DNA of 64,000 nt. Source: UKL13-3 sp040387195 (GTDB taxonomy: Bacteria; Bacteroidota; Bacteroidia; UKL13-3). Shown here piece by piece: positions 51,374-60,548 of this stretch. The translations under genes were made by a program, and so were the position numbers. Position 1 is the stretch's first letter. Each line of letters begins with the position of its first letter. The stretch lies in the NCBI GenBank assembly GCA_040387195.1, contig JAZKEF010000004.1, positions 62,001 to 126,000 of the forward strand. Reading direction: 5' to 3'. The notes under the pieces were generated by a model. That model was not told the DNA's origin. It did no database searches and saw only the letters and a program-made list of their open reading frames with translations.

Positions 51374-51793
51374 ATGGAATTGAACAAAAATATTTATGAA
51401 ACAGAAATGCCTGTGAGGCCTGATGATATTGATATGTTTCAGCATGTTCACAGTGCAAAATATATTGATTATGTATTGGCGGCACGTTATGACCAGATGG
51501 AACGCTGCTATGGAAATCCAATGCAGGAATACCTCGACCTGGGAATGGGCTGGGTGGTGAACAGTTGTACCATCAACTTTAAACGGGCTTTAAAACTTGG
51601 TGACCGGATGCTTACCCGTACACAACTCGAATCTGTGCATGCAACAGGTGTTCGTGTTAATTTCAGTATCGTGAATAAAGCTACCAATAAAGTTTGCAGT
51701 GATGGATTCTTTGATTACACCCTTATTGACTTAAAAAGTGGAAGGGCACAAATTATCCCGGAATGGGTATTGGATCGTTATTCGTTAAAATAA
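51374..51793 (+). CDS. 4HBT-family acyl-CoA thioesterase
   Basis: A 139-residue hot-dog-fold thioesterase. The active-site loop MPVRPDDIDMFQHVHSAKY (about 12-30) matches the YbgC/FcbC pattern of an Asp followed by a loop with His and an Asn/His-x-x-Tyr helix, continuing YIDYVLAARYDQM. The strand VVNSCTINFKRALKLGDRM is also typical. It probably hydrolyses acyl-CoA; the acyl chain is unknown. It stands on the same strand as the methyltransferase-like gene, with 27 bases between. Confidence 0.88.
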   Translation: MELNKNIYETEMPVRPDDIDMFQHVHSAKYIDYVLAARYDQMERCYGNPMQEYLDLGMGWVVNSCTINFKRALKLGDRMLTRTQLESVHATGVRVNFSIVNKATNKVCSDGFFDYTLIDLKSGRAQIIPEWVLDRYSLK

Positions 51794-51820
51794 TAATCCC
51801 CTAAACTCATTCACTACAGC

Positions 51821-52510
51821 ATGAAAGGCAATCACCCGGAAAACATGAACGAATGGCTGCACCTTGCAGGAAGTTATATCTGGGGCCAACGGTTGTCGAC
51901 CTATAACAGCCACCTTAACGGAAAGCTCGAAGTGTGGCTTGTAAACGGGAAGCTGATTCTGAACTCGGCTCATGCCAACCAATCATACGATTCGCTGCAC
52001 CATGTTTTTAAACACGTTTTTGAAGAAATACAATTAGAACACCAACCGGTACACCATGTATTATTGCTGGGACTGGGAGCAGGAAGCGTAGCAGAGATTA
52101 TTGAAGAGGAGCTGGTAATGAACTGCAAAATAACTGCAGTCGAAAAGGATCCGTTGATGATTGAGCTGGGTATAAAATATTTTGATATTACCCGGTTCAG
52201 GCAACTGCAAATAGTGCTAGATGATGCATTGCATTACGTTCAAAATTGTAAACAGCAATTTGAACTCATCATTATTGATTTGTTTGTAGACAACCAAGTT
52301 CCTGAGCCCTTTACCAGTGAATCATTTTTAACCGACCTGAACCGTTTGTTAAGCCGTGAGGGTTTTGTATTGTTTAACATGATTGTGCAAACGCCCTCAC
52401 AGCTTGAACAGTTTAAACGGGTGCATCGTTTTTTTAGCGAACAGGATGGTGTAACCAAAATTTTGCAGCCTATTATAACCAACAAAGTGCTTTACTGGCA
52501 AAAAAGCTAG
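51821..52510 (+). CDS. Spermidine-synthase-like SAM-dependent methyltransferase fold protein
   Basis: A 229-residue protein with the spermidine-synthase/methyltransferase Rossmann fold. The nucleotide-binding loop VLLLGLGAGSVAEIIEEELV lies at about 77-96, with the acidic residue at the end of strand 2 in ITAVEKDPLMIEL, and a later QIVLDDALHYV motif like the Asp of spermidine synthase. The catalytic pattern of true polyamine synthases is not clear, so substrate and even activity are open. The stop TAG overlaps the GTG of the next gene (TAGTG), which implies coupling to the Sua5 gene. Confidence 0.8.
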   Translation: MKGNHPENMNEWLHLAGSYIWGQRLSTYNSHLNGKLEVWLVNGKLILNSAHANQSYDSLHHVFKHVFEEIQLEHQPVHHVLLLGLGAGSVAEIIEEELVMNCKITAVEKDPLMIELGIKYFDITRFRQLQIVLDDALHYVQNCKQQFELIIIDLFVDNQVPEPFTSESFLTDLNRLLSREGFVLFNMIVQTPSQLEQFKRVHRFFSEQDGVTKILQPIITNKVLYWQKS

Positions 52511-53529
52511 TGAATTTGGTTGACAAGCCATCCAGACTTACTTTTGCTGTTTCATATACAACAAGAGATTTGAATTTAGGAACGGATATACAACGAGCAA
52601 TACAGTGTCTGACCAACGGTGAATTGGTAGCCATACCAACCGAAACCGTATATGGCCTTGCTGCGAATGCTTTTAATCCGCAAGCTGTTACCGCTATTTA
52701 CAAAGCCAAGGATCGTCCTCAGTTTAACCCATTGATCATCCATACACACAGTATTGAACAATTGGAAAAATGGGGGTTGTTTGTTCCTGAAAAAATGAAA
52801 CAACTGGCGGTTCATTTTTCGCCCGGACCGCTAACTTATGTTATTCCAAAAAGTGAAACCATTCCTGATATTGTAACAGCAGGGACCAATGCTGTAGCTG
52901 TACGTATACCCAATCACCCGCTCACACTGGAACTATTGCGGAGTATTGATTTTCCATTGGCGGCACCAAGTGCTAACCCCAGCGGTTTTGTAAGCCCTAC
53001 CAATGCCTGGCATGTAAACGAACAACTTGGCGACAAGGTTGAGTATATCCTAAACGGAGGTGATTGCAGTGTGGGTGTTGAATCGACCATCATCTCCTTT
53101 TTGGAAGAAACACCTTCTATTTTGCGTTATGGAGGATTGGCTATTGAAGATATTGAAAAGGTGATTGGTAAAGTTACCTTGCCTGCACAGGGATTTATTG
53201 ATAATCCGGTAGCACCGGGACAACTGGCCAGGCATTATGCCACCAACCATAAACTCATTGTAGGAGATCCGCGTAAATACTTGAATGACTATGCCCCTGA
53301 ACGAATCGGTGTAATCGCTTTCAGCTCTGTTTATACAGAGATCCCAACAAATAACCAGTTTGTATTATCAACTAACCGTAATCTTGATGAGGCCGCGCAA
53401 CAGCTGTTTGCAGCTATGCGAAACATTGATACGTTGGAAATTGATGTGATCATAGCGGAAACTTTTCCTGATAAGGGCTTGGGAAGAGCCATTAACGACC
53501 GACTCAAAAGAGCTTCTGTAACCGAATAA
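52510..53529 (+). CDS. L-threonylcarbamoyladenylate synthase (Sua5/YwlC-type)
   Basis: A 339-residue two-domain enzyme that makes threonylcarbamoyl-AMP for the universal t6A37 modification of ANN-decoding tRNAs. The YrdC domain (about 25-215) shows GELVAIPTETVYGLAANAFN, AIYKAKDRPQFNPLI, PLAAPSANPSGFVSPT and VGVESTIISF. The Sua5 C-terminal domain (about 225-339) has PVAPGQLARHYATNHKLIV and ends with the LGRAINDRLKRAS motif. Length is that of Sua5 rather than the short TsaC. The GTG start overlaps the stop of the preceding gene, a compact arrangement; a start farther in would cut conserved sequence. Confidence 0.95.
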   Translation: MNLVDKPSRLTFAVSYTTRDLNLGTDIQRAIQCLTNGELVAIPTETVYGLAANAFNPQAVTAIYKAKDRPQFNPLIIHTHSIEQLEKWGLFVPEKMKQLAVHFSPGPLTYVIPKSETIPDIVTAGTNAVAVRIPNHPLTLELLRSIDFPLAAPSANPSGFVSPTNAWHVNEQLGDKVEYILNGGDCSVGVESTIISFLEETPSILRYGGLAIEDIEKVIGKVTLPAQGFIDNPVAPGQLARHYATNHKLIVGDPRKYLNDYAPERIGVIAFSSVYTEIPTNNQFVLSTNRNLDEAAQQLFAAMRNIDTLEIDVIIAETFPDKGLGRAINDRLKRASVTE

Positions 53530-53535
53530 AATGCC

Positions 53536-54144
53536 ATGCACAAAAAACTCATTTTTATACTCCTCCTGGTTGTTTTCTCCGCCAAGGCACAGCAATACCA
53601 AACAGGAGATCTGGTATTCCAAAACCTCGATTGCGGAGGGTTATGCGATGCAATCGAAACCGTAACGCAAGGTCATAAGGGACAAAAATTTTCGCATATT
53701 GGGCTGGTGTATGTGCGAAAGGATTCTGTATACATTATTGAAGCAATCGGAACAGAAGTGCAGCTTACCCCTTTTTCGCAATTTGCTTCGCGAAGCAAAA
53801 ATCCGTTGGTTCATGCACGACTTAGGGAGTCCAACCGCAAACTGATTCACAATGCCATTCAGTTCGCACTCCAACAATTGGGGAAGCCATATGATGAGCC
53901 ATTCCTATATGACAATGGAAAATATTACTGCTCGGAACTTATTTACGATGCTTTCTTATTTGCCAATGGAGGAAGACCCTTTTTCCAGCTGGAACCCATG
54001 ACCTTCAAGCAACCTAATTCAAGCACTTTTTTTCCTATTTGGGAGGAATATTATCATAACCTTAAAATGGAAATCCCCGAAGGAAAACCCGGCATCAATC
54101 CAGGTGGGATAAGCCGTTCGGATAAAATTGAAATGTTGAAGTAA
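53536..54144 (+). CDS. YiiX/YebB-like permuted NlpC/P60 hydrolase (exported)
   Basis: A 202-residue exported protein with a signal peptide (1-18, ending AKAQ). The permuted papain-like core has QTGDLVFQN, KFSHIGLVYV with the His, and YYCSELIYDAFL with the nucleophile Cys (about 134-145). These are the marks of the YiiX/DUF830 NlpC/P60 branch, which cuts amide or ester bonds in peptidoglycan fragments or lipids. The catalytic Cys-His pair is present. It follows the Sua5 gene by six bases and may share its transcript. The substrate is unknown. Confidence 0.88.
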   Translation: MHKKLIFILLLVVFSAKAQQYQTGDLVFQNLDCGGLCDAIETVTQGHKGQKFSHIGLVYVRKDSVYIIEAIGTEVQLTPFSQFASRSKNPLVHARLRESNRKLIHNAIQFALQQLGKPYDEPFLYDNGKYYCSELIYDAFLFANGGRPFFQLEPMTFKQPNSSTFFPIWEEYYHNLKMEIPEGKPGINPGGISRSDKIEMLK

Positions 54145-54454
54145 GTTGATCTGTTAATTGTGTAATCTGTTAATTGTGATATAGGGGTCAATTGTTGCTG
54201 GTGGAGGTCGTAAGCTCTTTTTTAGCATCCAATAATTTGCCCCCTGCCGTCTTTCCCATTTGCCTACTTCTTCTTCGTGTCTTTCTTCCCCTTCATTTTT
54301 TGTGTCTGAGTGAACAAAAACCTCCGTAGGTACTTTGCCTACTGCCTACTTTCCCCCTTGCCGACTTCCACAGTTAACAAAAAATATTTCTTCAAAAATC
54401 CCCTCTCAAAAGCTTATTTTCGCGCCTTAGTTTTAAAGAGAGAACACCGTTTAG
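54145..54454. other. Gene-free interval before lepA with low-complexity repeats
   Basis: About 310 bases. CTGTTAATTGTG occurs twice near 54150-54178, and TGCCTACT-type units recur near 54262, 54334, 54341 and 54346. The lepA promoter box TATTTTCG is at 54415-54422. A 61-codon frame at 54310-54495 overlaps lepA out of frame and is not supported. Confidence 0.4.
54415..54422 (+). promoter_or_regulatory. Candidate -7 box TATTTTCG for lepA
   Basis: Same octamer as at 32580-32587; it lies 33 bases before the lepA start. Confidence 0.4.
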
Positions 54455-56242
54455 ATGAAGAATATTCGCAACTTTTGTATTATCGCTCATATTGATCATG
54501 GCAAGAGCACCCTGGCCGACCGTTTACTGGAATACACACAAACCATCAGCAAGCGCGATATGGAAGCGCAGGTACTGGATGACATGGACCTTGAGCGTGA
54601 ACGTGGAATTACCATTAAGAGCCACGCCATTCAAATGGATTATACTTACAAGGGTGAAAAATATGTATTGAACCTGATTGACACCCCGGGACATGTGGAT
54701 TTCAGTTATGAGGTATCCCGCTCCATTGCGGCATGTGACGGGGCGTTGCTGATTGTAGACTCTTCTCAAGGAATTCAGGCACAAACAATCTCAAACCTGT
54801 ATTTAGCCATTGAGCAGGGACTGGAAATCATTCCTATTCTCAATAAAATAGATTTGCCGCATAGTATGCCTGAGGAGGTAAGTGATCAGATTATTGATTT
54901 GATAGGTTGCAAATACGAAGACATTTTGAGGGCAAGTGGAAAAACAGGACAAGGAGTTCACGAAATTCTGCATGCAATAGTTGAGCGTGTGCCGGCACCT
55001 AAAGGGTCGGAAGAAGCACCATTAAAAGCATTGATTTTTGATTCGGTATTTAACTCCTTCCGTGGCATTATTGCATACTTCAGGGTATTGGATGGTGTAT
55101 TAAAAAAAGGCGACAAGGTAAAATTTATGGCTACCGGCAAAGAATACCTTGCCGATGAAGTAGGAGTATTGCGCATGACGATGGAACCCCGGGCAGAAGT
55201 AAAAGCGGGTGATGTAGGATACATCATTTCAGGAATCAAAGAAGCCCGTGAGGTAAAAGTGGGTGATACCATTACCACTGTTGCCAATCCCACAACAGAT
55301 ATTATTGACGGGTTTGAACACGTAAAACCAATGGTATTTGCCGGTATTTACCCGGTTGACACGGAAGATTTTGAAGAGTTGCGCGAGAGCATGTATAAAC
55401 TGCAGCTCAATGATGCATCTCTGACATTTGAACCTGAGAGTTCTGCTGCATTGGGATTTGGTTTCCGCTGCGGGTTCTTGGGTATGCTGCACATGGAAAT
55501 TATCCAGGAACGTTTGGAACGTGAATTTAAAATGACCGTAATTACTACTGTTCCCAACGTAAGTTACCATTGTCATACCAACAAGGGCGAACTGATTGTA
55601 GTGAACAATCCAAGCGATTTGCCTGAAGCCAATTATATCGACTATGTTGAGGAGCCCTTTATTTTGGCTACCATCATTACGAGTGCCGAATTTGTTGGCC
55701 CTATCATGGGATTATGTTTGGGTAAACGTGGTATGCTGAAAAGCCAGGTGTACCTAACATCAGAGCGTGTGGAAATGAAATTTGACATGCCTTTGGCTGA
55801 AGTGGTATTTGGCTTTTTTGATACCTTAAAAACCATTTCAAAAGGTTATGCTTCATTCGATTATCATCCAATCGGATATGTTCAATCGGATCTGGTGAAA
55901 CTTGATATTTTATTGAATAAAGATAATGTAGATGCTTTGTCAGCCATCATTCACCGCGACAGGGCATACGATTGGGGAAAACGGATTTGTGAAAAACTAC
56001 GGGAGTTGATTCCGCGGCACCAGTTTGAAATTCCGATACAGGCTAGTATTGGTGCCAAGGTTATTGCCCGCGAAACTATTAAAGCTTTGCGTAAGGACGT
56101 AACGGCTAAATGTTACGGTGGCGATATTTCACGTAAACGTAAACTCCTCGAAAAACAAAAAGAAGGTAAAAAACGGATGCGCCAGGTTGGATCTGTAGAA
56201 ATTCCGCAAAGTGCATTTATGGCCGTATTGAAACTTGATTAA
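54455..56242 (+). CDS. lepA: Elongation factor 4 (LepA)
   Basis: A 595-residue translational GTPase that helps with ribosome assembly or stalled elongation. GTP motifs are AHIDHGKSTLADRLL (P-loop, 10-24), the switch-region RERGITIKSHAI, DTPGHVDFSYEVSRS and NKIDLPH. The EF-G-like domains follow, and the LepA-specific C-terminus shows VQSDLVKLDILLNKDNVDA and KCYGGDISRKRKLLEKQKEG. The start MKNIRNFCIIAHIDHG and length are standard. It stands first in a set with ppa and folD on the same strand; ppa follows after 28 bases. Confidence 0.98.
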   Translation: MKNIRNFCIIAHIDHGKSTLADRLLEYTQTISKRDMEAQVLDDMDLERERGITIKSHAIQMDYTYKGEKYVLNLIDTPGHVDFSYEVSRSIAACDGALLIVDSSQGIQAQTISNLYLAIEQGLEIIPILNKIDLPHSMPEEVSDQIIDLIGCKYEDILRASGKTGQGVHEILHAIVERVPAPKGSEEAPLKALIFDSVFNSFRGIIAYFRVLDGVLKKGDKVKFMATGKEYLADEVGVLRMTMEPRAEVKAGDVGYIISGIKEAREVKVGDTITTVANPTTDIIDGFEHVKPMVFAGIYPVDTEDFEELRESMYKLQLNDASLTFEPESSAALGFGFRCGFLGMLHMEIIQERLEREFKMTVITTVPNVSYHCHTNKGELIVVNNPSDLPEANYIDYVEEPFILATIITSAEFVGPIMGLCLGKRGMLKSQVYLTSERVEMKFDMPLAEVVFGFFDTLKTISKGYASFDYHPIGYVQSDLVKLDILLNKDNVDALSAIIHRDRAYDWGKRICEKLRELIPRHQFEIPIQASIGAKVIARETIKALRKDVTAKCYGGDISRKRKLLEKQKEGKKRMRQVGSVEIPQSAFMAVLKLD

Positions 56243-56270
56243 CCAAATGCTGTAAAGCATACAACATACT

Positions 56271-56819
56271 ATGAATAACTTTAACCCATGGCACAACGTA
56301 AACTACGGAGCTGATGCTCCCGAAATTGTTACTGCCGTTATTGAGATACCTCAGAACAGTAAAGGAAAATTTGAACTGGATAAAAACAGTGGATTGTTAA
56401 AGCTGGACCGTGTACTATTCTCTTCGGTGCACTACCCTGCCAACTATGGTTTTATTCCGCAAACGTATTGTGAGGATAAAGACCCGTTGGATATTTTAGT
56501 AATTACATCCATTGAACTTCCTCCCTTATGCCTTATTGATGCCCGTGTGATTGGTGTAATGCGAATGGTTGACCAGGGTGAAGCAGATGATAAGATTATT
56601 GCAGTAGCCAACAATGATATGAGTGTAAACCATATTCAAAACATTGAAGATCTGCCTCCGCATACCACCATTGAAATGCAACGTTTTTTTGAAGATTATA
56701 AAAAACTGGAGAATAAGGAAGTAGTGGTTGAGAAGTTCTTCGGAAAAAAAGAGGCACTGGACATTATCAGAGAGAGTATCGAATTGTACAACAAGGCCTG
56801 GAGAGGAAAAATATTTTAA
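56271..56819 (+). CDS. ppa: Soluble inorganic pyrophosphatase (family I)
   Basis: A 182-residue enzyme that hydrolyses pyrophosphate and so drives biosynthesis. The active-site motif YCEDKDPLDILVI (Asp residues binding metal) is at about 67-79, preceded by HYPANYGFIPQT and followed by GVMRMVDQGEADDKIIAV with the other acidic ligands. Length and motifs fit the bacterial hexameric form. It lies between lepA and folD (28-base and 6-base gaps) and likely shares their transcript. Confidence 0.97.
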   Translation: MNNFNPWHNVNYGADAPEIVTAVIEIPQNSKGKFELDKNSGLLKLDRVLFSSVHYPANYGFIPQTYCEDKDPLDILVITSIELPPLCLIDARVIGVMRMVDQGEADDKIIAVANNDMSVNHIQNIEDLPPHTTIEMQRFFEDYKKLENKEVVVEKFFGKKEALDIIRESIELYNKAWRGKIF

Positions 56820-56825
56820 ATCATC

Positions 56826-57686
56826 ATGCAATTACTGAACGGAAACGAAGTCTCAAAACACATTCGCCAGCAAATCAAAGCTGAAGTGGAACAACTGAAA
56901 GCTGCCGGTAAAAAAACGCCACACCTTGCAGCCATACTGGTTGGAACCGATGGCGCCAGTCAAACCTATGTTGCGGCCAAAGCCAGAGATTGTGAAGAAG
57001 TGGGATTTGACTCTACCGTTTTGCATTTTGATGCTTCCATTTCGGAGGCCGATTTATTAAATGAAGTACAAAAGATTAACAACAATGCCGACATTGATGG
57101 ATTAATCGTTCAGTTGCCATTACCCAAACATATCGACACCAATAAGGTTACCCAAACCATTGACTGGCGAAAAGATGTTGATGGATTTCATCCGATGAAT
57201 GTAGGCCTCATGTTTAAAGGATTGCCTTGTTATTTACCGGCAACCCCAATGGGTGTTATCAAATTATTGGAACACTATCAGATTGAAACTGCTGGAAAAC
57301 ATTGTGTGGTTATTGGCAGAAGTGATATTGTCGGAAAGCCGATGAGCGCGTTGATGTTGCAAAAAAATTGTACCGTAACCATCTGCCACAGTAAAACCAT
57401 AGATATTGAAAATGTTATTAAGCGTGCAGATATCGTTATCGCTGCATTGGGTATTCCCAACTATGTTACCGCTTCCATGATCAAAGAAGGAGCCGTTGTG
57501 GTAGATGTAGGAATAACAAGAGTAGAAGACCCAACTTCAAAAAGTGGATACCGATTGAAAGGAGATGTAAAGTTTGATGAGGTATCGGAAATAGCCGGCT
57601 GGATCACACCGGTTCCGGGTGGTGTAGGCCCCATGACAAGGGTTGGGCTTATGCTGAATACACTGAATGCAGTAAAAAATATTTGA
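56826..57686 (+). CDS. folD: Bifunctional methylenetetrahydrofolate dehydrogenase/cyclohydrolase
   Basis: A 286-residue enzyme that interconverts 5,10-methylene- and 10-formyl-tetrahydrofolate. The catalytic Lys lies in QTYVAAKARDCEEVGFDS (KxRxCEE-like), DGLIVQLPLPKHID and PATPMGVIKLLEHY are family signatures, the NADP loop is CVVIGRSDIVGKPMSALML, and ITPVPGGVGPMTRVGLMLNT is the C-terminal motif. It starts six bases after ppa. Confidence 0.97.
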   Translation: MQLLNGNEVSKHIRQQIKAEVEQLKAAGKKTPHLAAILVGTDGASQTYVAAKARDCEEVGFDSTVLHFDASISEADLLNEVQKINNNADIDGLIVQLPLPKHIDTNKVTQTIDWRKDVDGFHPMNVGLMFKGLPCYLPATPMGVIKLLEHYQIETAGKHCVVIGRSDIVGKPMSALMLQKNCTVTICHSKTIDIENVIKRADIVIAALGIPNYVTASMIKEGAVVVDVGITRVEDPTSKSGYRLKGDVKFDEVSEIAGWITPVPGGVGPMTRVGLMLNTLNAVKNI

Positions 57687-57755
57687 GAATTGACATTTAC
57701 AATTTGAGATTTAAAGACATGATTTTGTATCTTTAGATTTCAAAGACAAAACCCC

Positions 57756-58115
57756 ATGAATGCAGTAGACCTCAAAAACCGAACAAAATCATTTGCTCTT
57801 TCCATTATCAAATTACTTAAAAGTGTACCTCGGGATTTTATTTCCGAAGTGCTTTTAAAGCAATTAGTAAGATGTTCAACTTCCTTAGCTGCTAACTATA
57901 GATCAGCCTGCAGAGCTAAATCAAGAGCCGACTTTATTCATAAAATCGGTACAGTTGAAGAGGAAGCAGATGAAGCATTGTTTTGGTTAGAGATGATTAC
58001 CGAAAGTGAAATTCTTTCCTTAGATAAAACGAAAATACTTCTTGACGAAGCAAATCAGTTAACTGCGATATTTACTTCTATCAGAAAGACGACAAAAGAG
58101 AATGACAAGCGATAA
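57756..58115 (+). CDS. Four-helix-bundle protein (23S rRNA intervening-sequence type)
   Basis: A 119-residue helical protein. Motifs such as LVRCSTSLAANYRSACRAKS (about 46-65) and HKIGTVEEEADEALFWLEM match the S23/IVP family, four-helix bundles first seen in intervening sequences of 23S rRNA genes and now also as free genes in many Bacteroidota. A role in RNA or in diversity-generating retroelements is known for some relatives, but free copies have no established role. It lies alone between folD and queE, and overlaps queE by 14 bases, so it may be coupled to it. Confidence 0.85.
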   Translation: MNAVDLKNRTKSFALSIIKLLKSVPRDFISEVLLKQLVRCSTSLAANYRSACRAKSRADFIHKIGTVEEEADEALFWLEMITESEILSLDKTKILLDEANQLTAIFTSIRKTTKENDKR

Positions 58116-58734
58116 TTCACAAATCTTAAATCACAAATCTCACCTCCCGGTGATGGAACACTTTTACACCATTCAAGGTGAAGGTTTCTATCAGGGGCGT
58201 GCTGCTTACTTCATCCGTTTGGGTGGATGTGATGTAGGATGTGTGTGGTGTGATGTGAAAGATAGCTGGGATGCTTCCAAACACCCGCAATATTCAATTG
58301 GACAAATTGTAGCTTTTGTAACAGATGCAAAGGCACAACTGGCTGTAATTACAGGTGGTGAACCTTTGCTGCATAACCTGGATGAATTAACTGCAGCACT
58401 GCAGGCCAAAGGCATTCAAACCAATATTGAAACCTCTGGCTCCTCTCCTCTTTCCGGTTCGTGGGATTGGATCTGCGTGTCGCCAAAAAAGTTCAAGGCT
58501 CCTATACCTGAAGTGGTAACAGCAGCCAATGAATTGAAAGTTGTGGTGTTCAACAAATCTGATTTTGACTGGGCTGAACAGCACGCAGCCATGTGTGCTG
58601 CCGATTGCAAATTATTCCTGCAACCTGAATGGGATAAATCGAGTCAAATGCTTCCGTTGATTATTGAGTATGTGAAAGCACATCCTCAATGGGAAATAAG
58701 TTTACAGGTTCATAAATACATGAACATCCCTTAG
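58102..58734 (+). CDS. queE: 7-carboxy-7-deazaguanine synthase
   Basis: A 210-residue radical SAM enzyme that contracts the pterin ring to carboxydeazaguanine in the queuosine pathway. The cluster motif GGCDVGCVWCDVKDSW (C-x3-C-x2-C) is preceded by the substrate motif FYTIQGEGFYQGRAAYFIRL. VITGGEPLLHNLDELTAAL and IETSGSSPLSG are the other family marks. The ATG at 58102 lies in the preceding gene and gives a 15-residue lead from a low-complexity AATCACAAATC-like stretch; the inner ATG at 58153 is possible but would remove LPV. It overlaps the next gene tail-to-tail by four bases. Confidence 0.95.
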   Translation: MTSDNSQILNHKSHLPVMEHFYTIQGEGFYQGRAAYFIRLGGCDVGCVWCDVKDSWDASKHPQYSIGQIVAFVTDAKAQLAVITGGEPLLHNLDELTAALQAKGIQTNIETSGSSPLSGSWDWICVSPKKFKAPIPEVVTAANELKVVVFNKSDFDWAEQHAAMCAADCKLFLQPEWDKSSQMLPLIIEYVKAHPQWEISLQVHKYMNIP

Positions 58735-60524
58735 TTCTTCAGTAGTTTCAGGCTAACCTGTGCTGACCGGGTATAGACCCTTACAATATACAATCCTGGA
58801 ACAAAATCCTTGGTCCGTATCAACAACTCGCCTTCGCATTGTGCAACAGCACTATGTTTCCGCCCTTGCAAATCATATACAACAACATCAGCTTTCAGTG
58901 GAAGATTCAATAGTGCATCTCCATCTCCTAATGCAAAAGCTAGGGAATTGTTTAACCTTAACTGTTGCGATAAAATAGTTTGCTCATCCATTCCGGTAGG
59001 GAAATTCCCCAACAGGCGATTGTTAAATATCGTTCCCATTTTCCAGCTGAAATGTTTATTGAGCAATATGCTATCCACCTGCATGAATAATGTTGCCGCC
59101 TGTGGCATTGTGGTATTATCAGTATAGGAAGCTACCGAGGCCAGCATTAAGATAATCGTACTATCACTTCCAATTTGCTCCGCAATATCAAGCAATGTGC
59201 TCGACCAGATTTCGGAACTGGCATAGGAATCATTTGTTAAATTTGCATAGGTTTTGGTTGAGTTTCCATTTCGTCCATTCCAAAAAGGTGTAACACCTGT
59301 TGCGAAAGGATTAGGAGCATCCCAGTTGAAAATTCTCCTCCAATTAAACAAAGTATATTTCTTGGAATATATTGCAGCCATTACATCACATAATCCCTCC
59401 TCTATTGCCCTTCGTTCTGGACTCATATTGAGGTTTGGGTTGATGCTGAATGAAACTGCATGTGTAAACTCATGAACAATTACATCCGCATCTTCTGCAT
59501 CCGGAACACCACCGGTTCCAAAGTTTAAAGCTGTATCTCCGTCATATTCAAAATACGACTGATCACTGGTTGTTGCATGTGCATCAATTTTTAGCTGGTA
59601 CTTCACTTCATCAATTCCCAGCGCATGCAAATATTCCTGGGTATTGGTAACATGGTATAAAGCCATTACATCCTTAAATCCGTTCTGCTTACGGGTAAAA
59701 TTAAACTGTGGTGTAACCGATATTGCAGGTGAAATATTGGGTGTTTTAAATGATGTATCATAAATGCGGGCATATTTATTCCTGAGTTGAAACAATGACC
59801 CATCAAACGTTACAGGGAAACTCACTTCCACCAACTGGTTGTTTAACAAGGCATAATCACTATCGTTAAAATGTTTGTAGGTTCCGTTTAATCCGGCAAT
59901 CACACCAATGGGAGTTATCGGATCGGGAAGAAATACCTTGGCTGTAACCAGTGTATCATCTCCCGCAAAATACAGGCGTCCATCCTTCTCGCTGAAAACA
60001 ATTCCGTTATCATCGGTCATTATTCTTTTGCCTCCTTCAGACCTCCGGTACACGGCAACCGGTTGTCCATCCACAACCAACCACATCCCTTTTCCGAAGG
60101 AAGCATTTGGCGCAACTAGAACTGCTTTCCAGTTTTGTGTCAATTCCAGTTTATCAAATACAGACAAGGTTGTTCCCGCATCATTGATGTTTACCTTCAG
60201 GGTAGCTCCTGTAATAGGTATTCCTTTATAGAGTTGTTCGTAATATAGATGCCAACCGAGTACAGTATGTTTGGCATGGAGCAACCTAATACTGGTTTCG
60301 GAAGATTGCAATGCAGGATGATGTTGTTCATAATATTGCTGCACTGCCTCTGTTACCGTCCTCCTTCCAGCTACAGGAATATTGATCCGGTTAAAGCTTG
60401 CTGTAGCAACACTGTTTTCTGAGACTTTTACGGCATTGTATAAAATATCGGTTTGTGTTGGAACAGATGATTGCGCCAGCAATAGGGTTGGCAGCATTAA
60501 CAGGGCTAGTATTGATTTGTTCAT
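58731..60524 (-). CDS. Secreted M4/M36-like zinc metallopeptidase with T9SS type A sorting domain
   Basis: A 597-residue exported peptidase. A signal peptide (about 1-17, LLAQ) precedes a propeptide of the FTP/PepSY kind (about 45-190, HTVLGWHLYYEQLYKGIPIT). The catalytic domain has HEFTH at 351-355 and the third zinc ligand Glu in RRAIEEGLCDVMAA (about 371-384). The spacing suits both thermolysin (M4) and fungalysin (M36) families. The final 75 residues are a Por-type sorting domain (PLKADVVVYDLQGRKHS, VPGLYIVRVYT) for type IX secretion. It should be a surface or released protease, made as a zymogen. Confidence 0.9.
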   Translation of the reverse strand: MNKSILALLMLPTLLLAQSSVPTQTDILYNAVKVSENSVATASFNRINIPVAGRRTVTEAVQQYYEQHHPALQSSETSIRLLHAKHTVLGWHLYYEQLYKGIPITGATLKVNINDAGTTLSVFDKLELTQNWKAVLVAPNASFGKGMWLVVDGQPVAVYRRSEGGKRIMTDDNGIVFSEKDGRLYFAGDDTLVTAKVFLPDPITPIGVIAGLNGTYKHFNDSDYALLNNQLVEVSFPVTFDGSLFQLRNKYARIYDTSFKTPNISPAISVTPQFNFTRKQNGFKDVMALYHVTNTQEYLHALGIDEVKYQLKIDAHATTSDQSYFEYDGDTALNFGTGGVPDAEDADVIVHEFTHAVSFSINPNLNMSPERRAIEEGLCDVMAAIYSKKYTLFNWRRIFNWDAPNPFATGVTPFWNGRNGNSTKTYANLTNDSYASSEIWSSTLLDIAEQIGSDSTIILMLASVASYTDNTTMPQAATLFMQVDSILLNKHFSWKMGTIFNNRLLGNFPTGMDEQTILSQQLRLNNSLAFALGDGDALLNLPLKADVVVYDLQGRKHSAVAQCEGELLIRTKDFVPGLYIVRVYTRSAQVSLKLLKN

Positions 60525-60548
60525 ATCAGCGATTACTTGTATTAAAGA

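Noticed and set aside
54310..54495. 61-codon forward frame before lepA
   Set aside because: It overlaps the lepA start out of frame and is made of low-complexity intergenic sequence.
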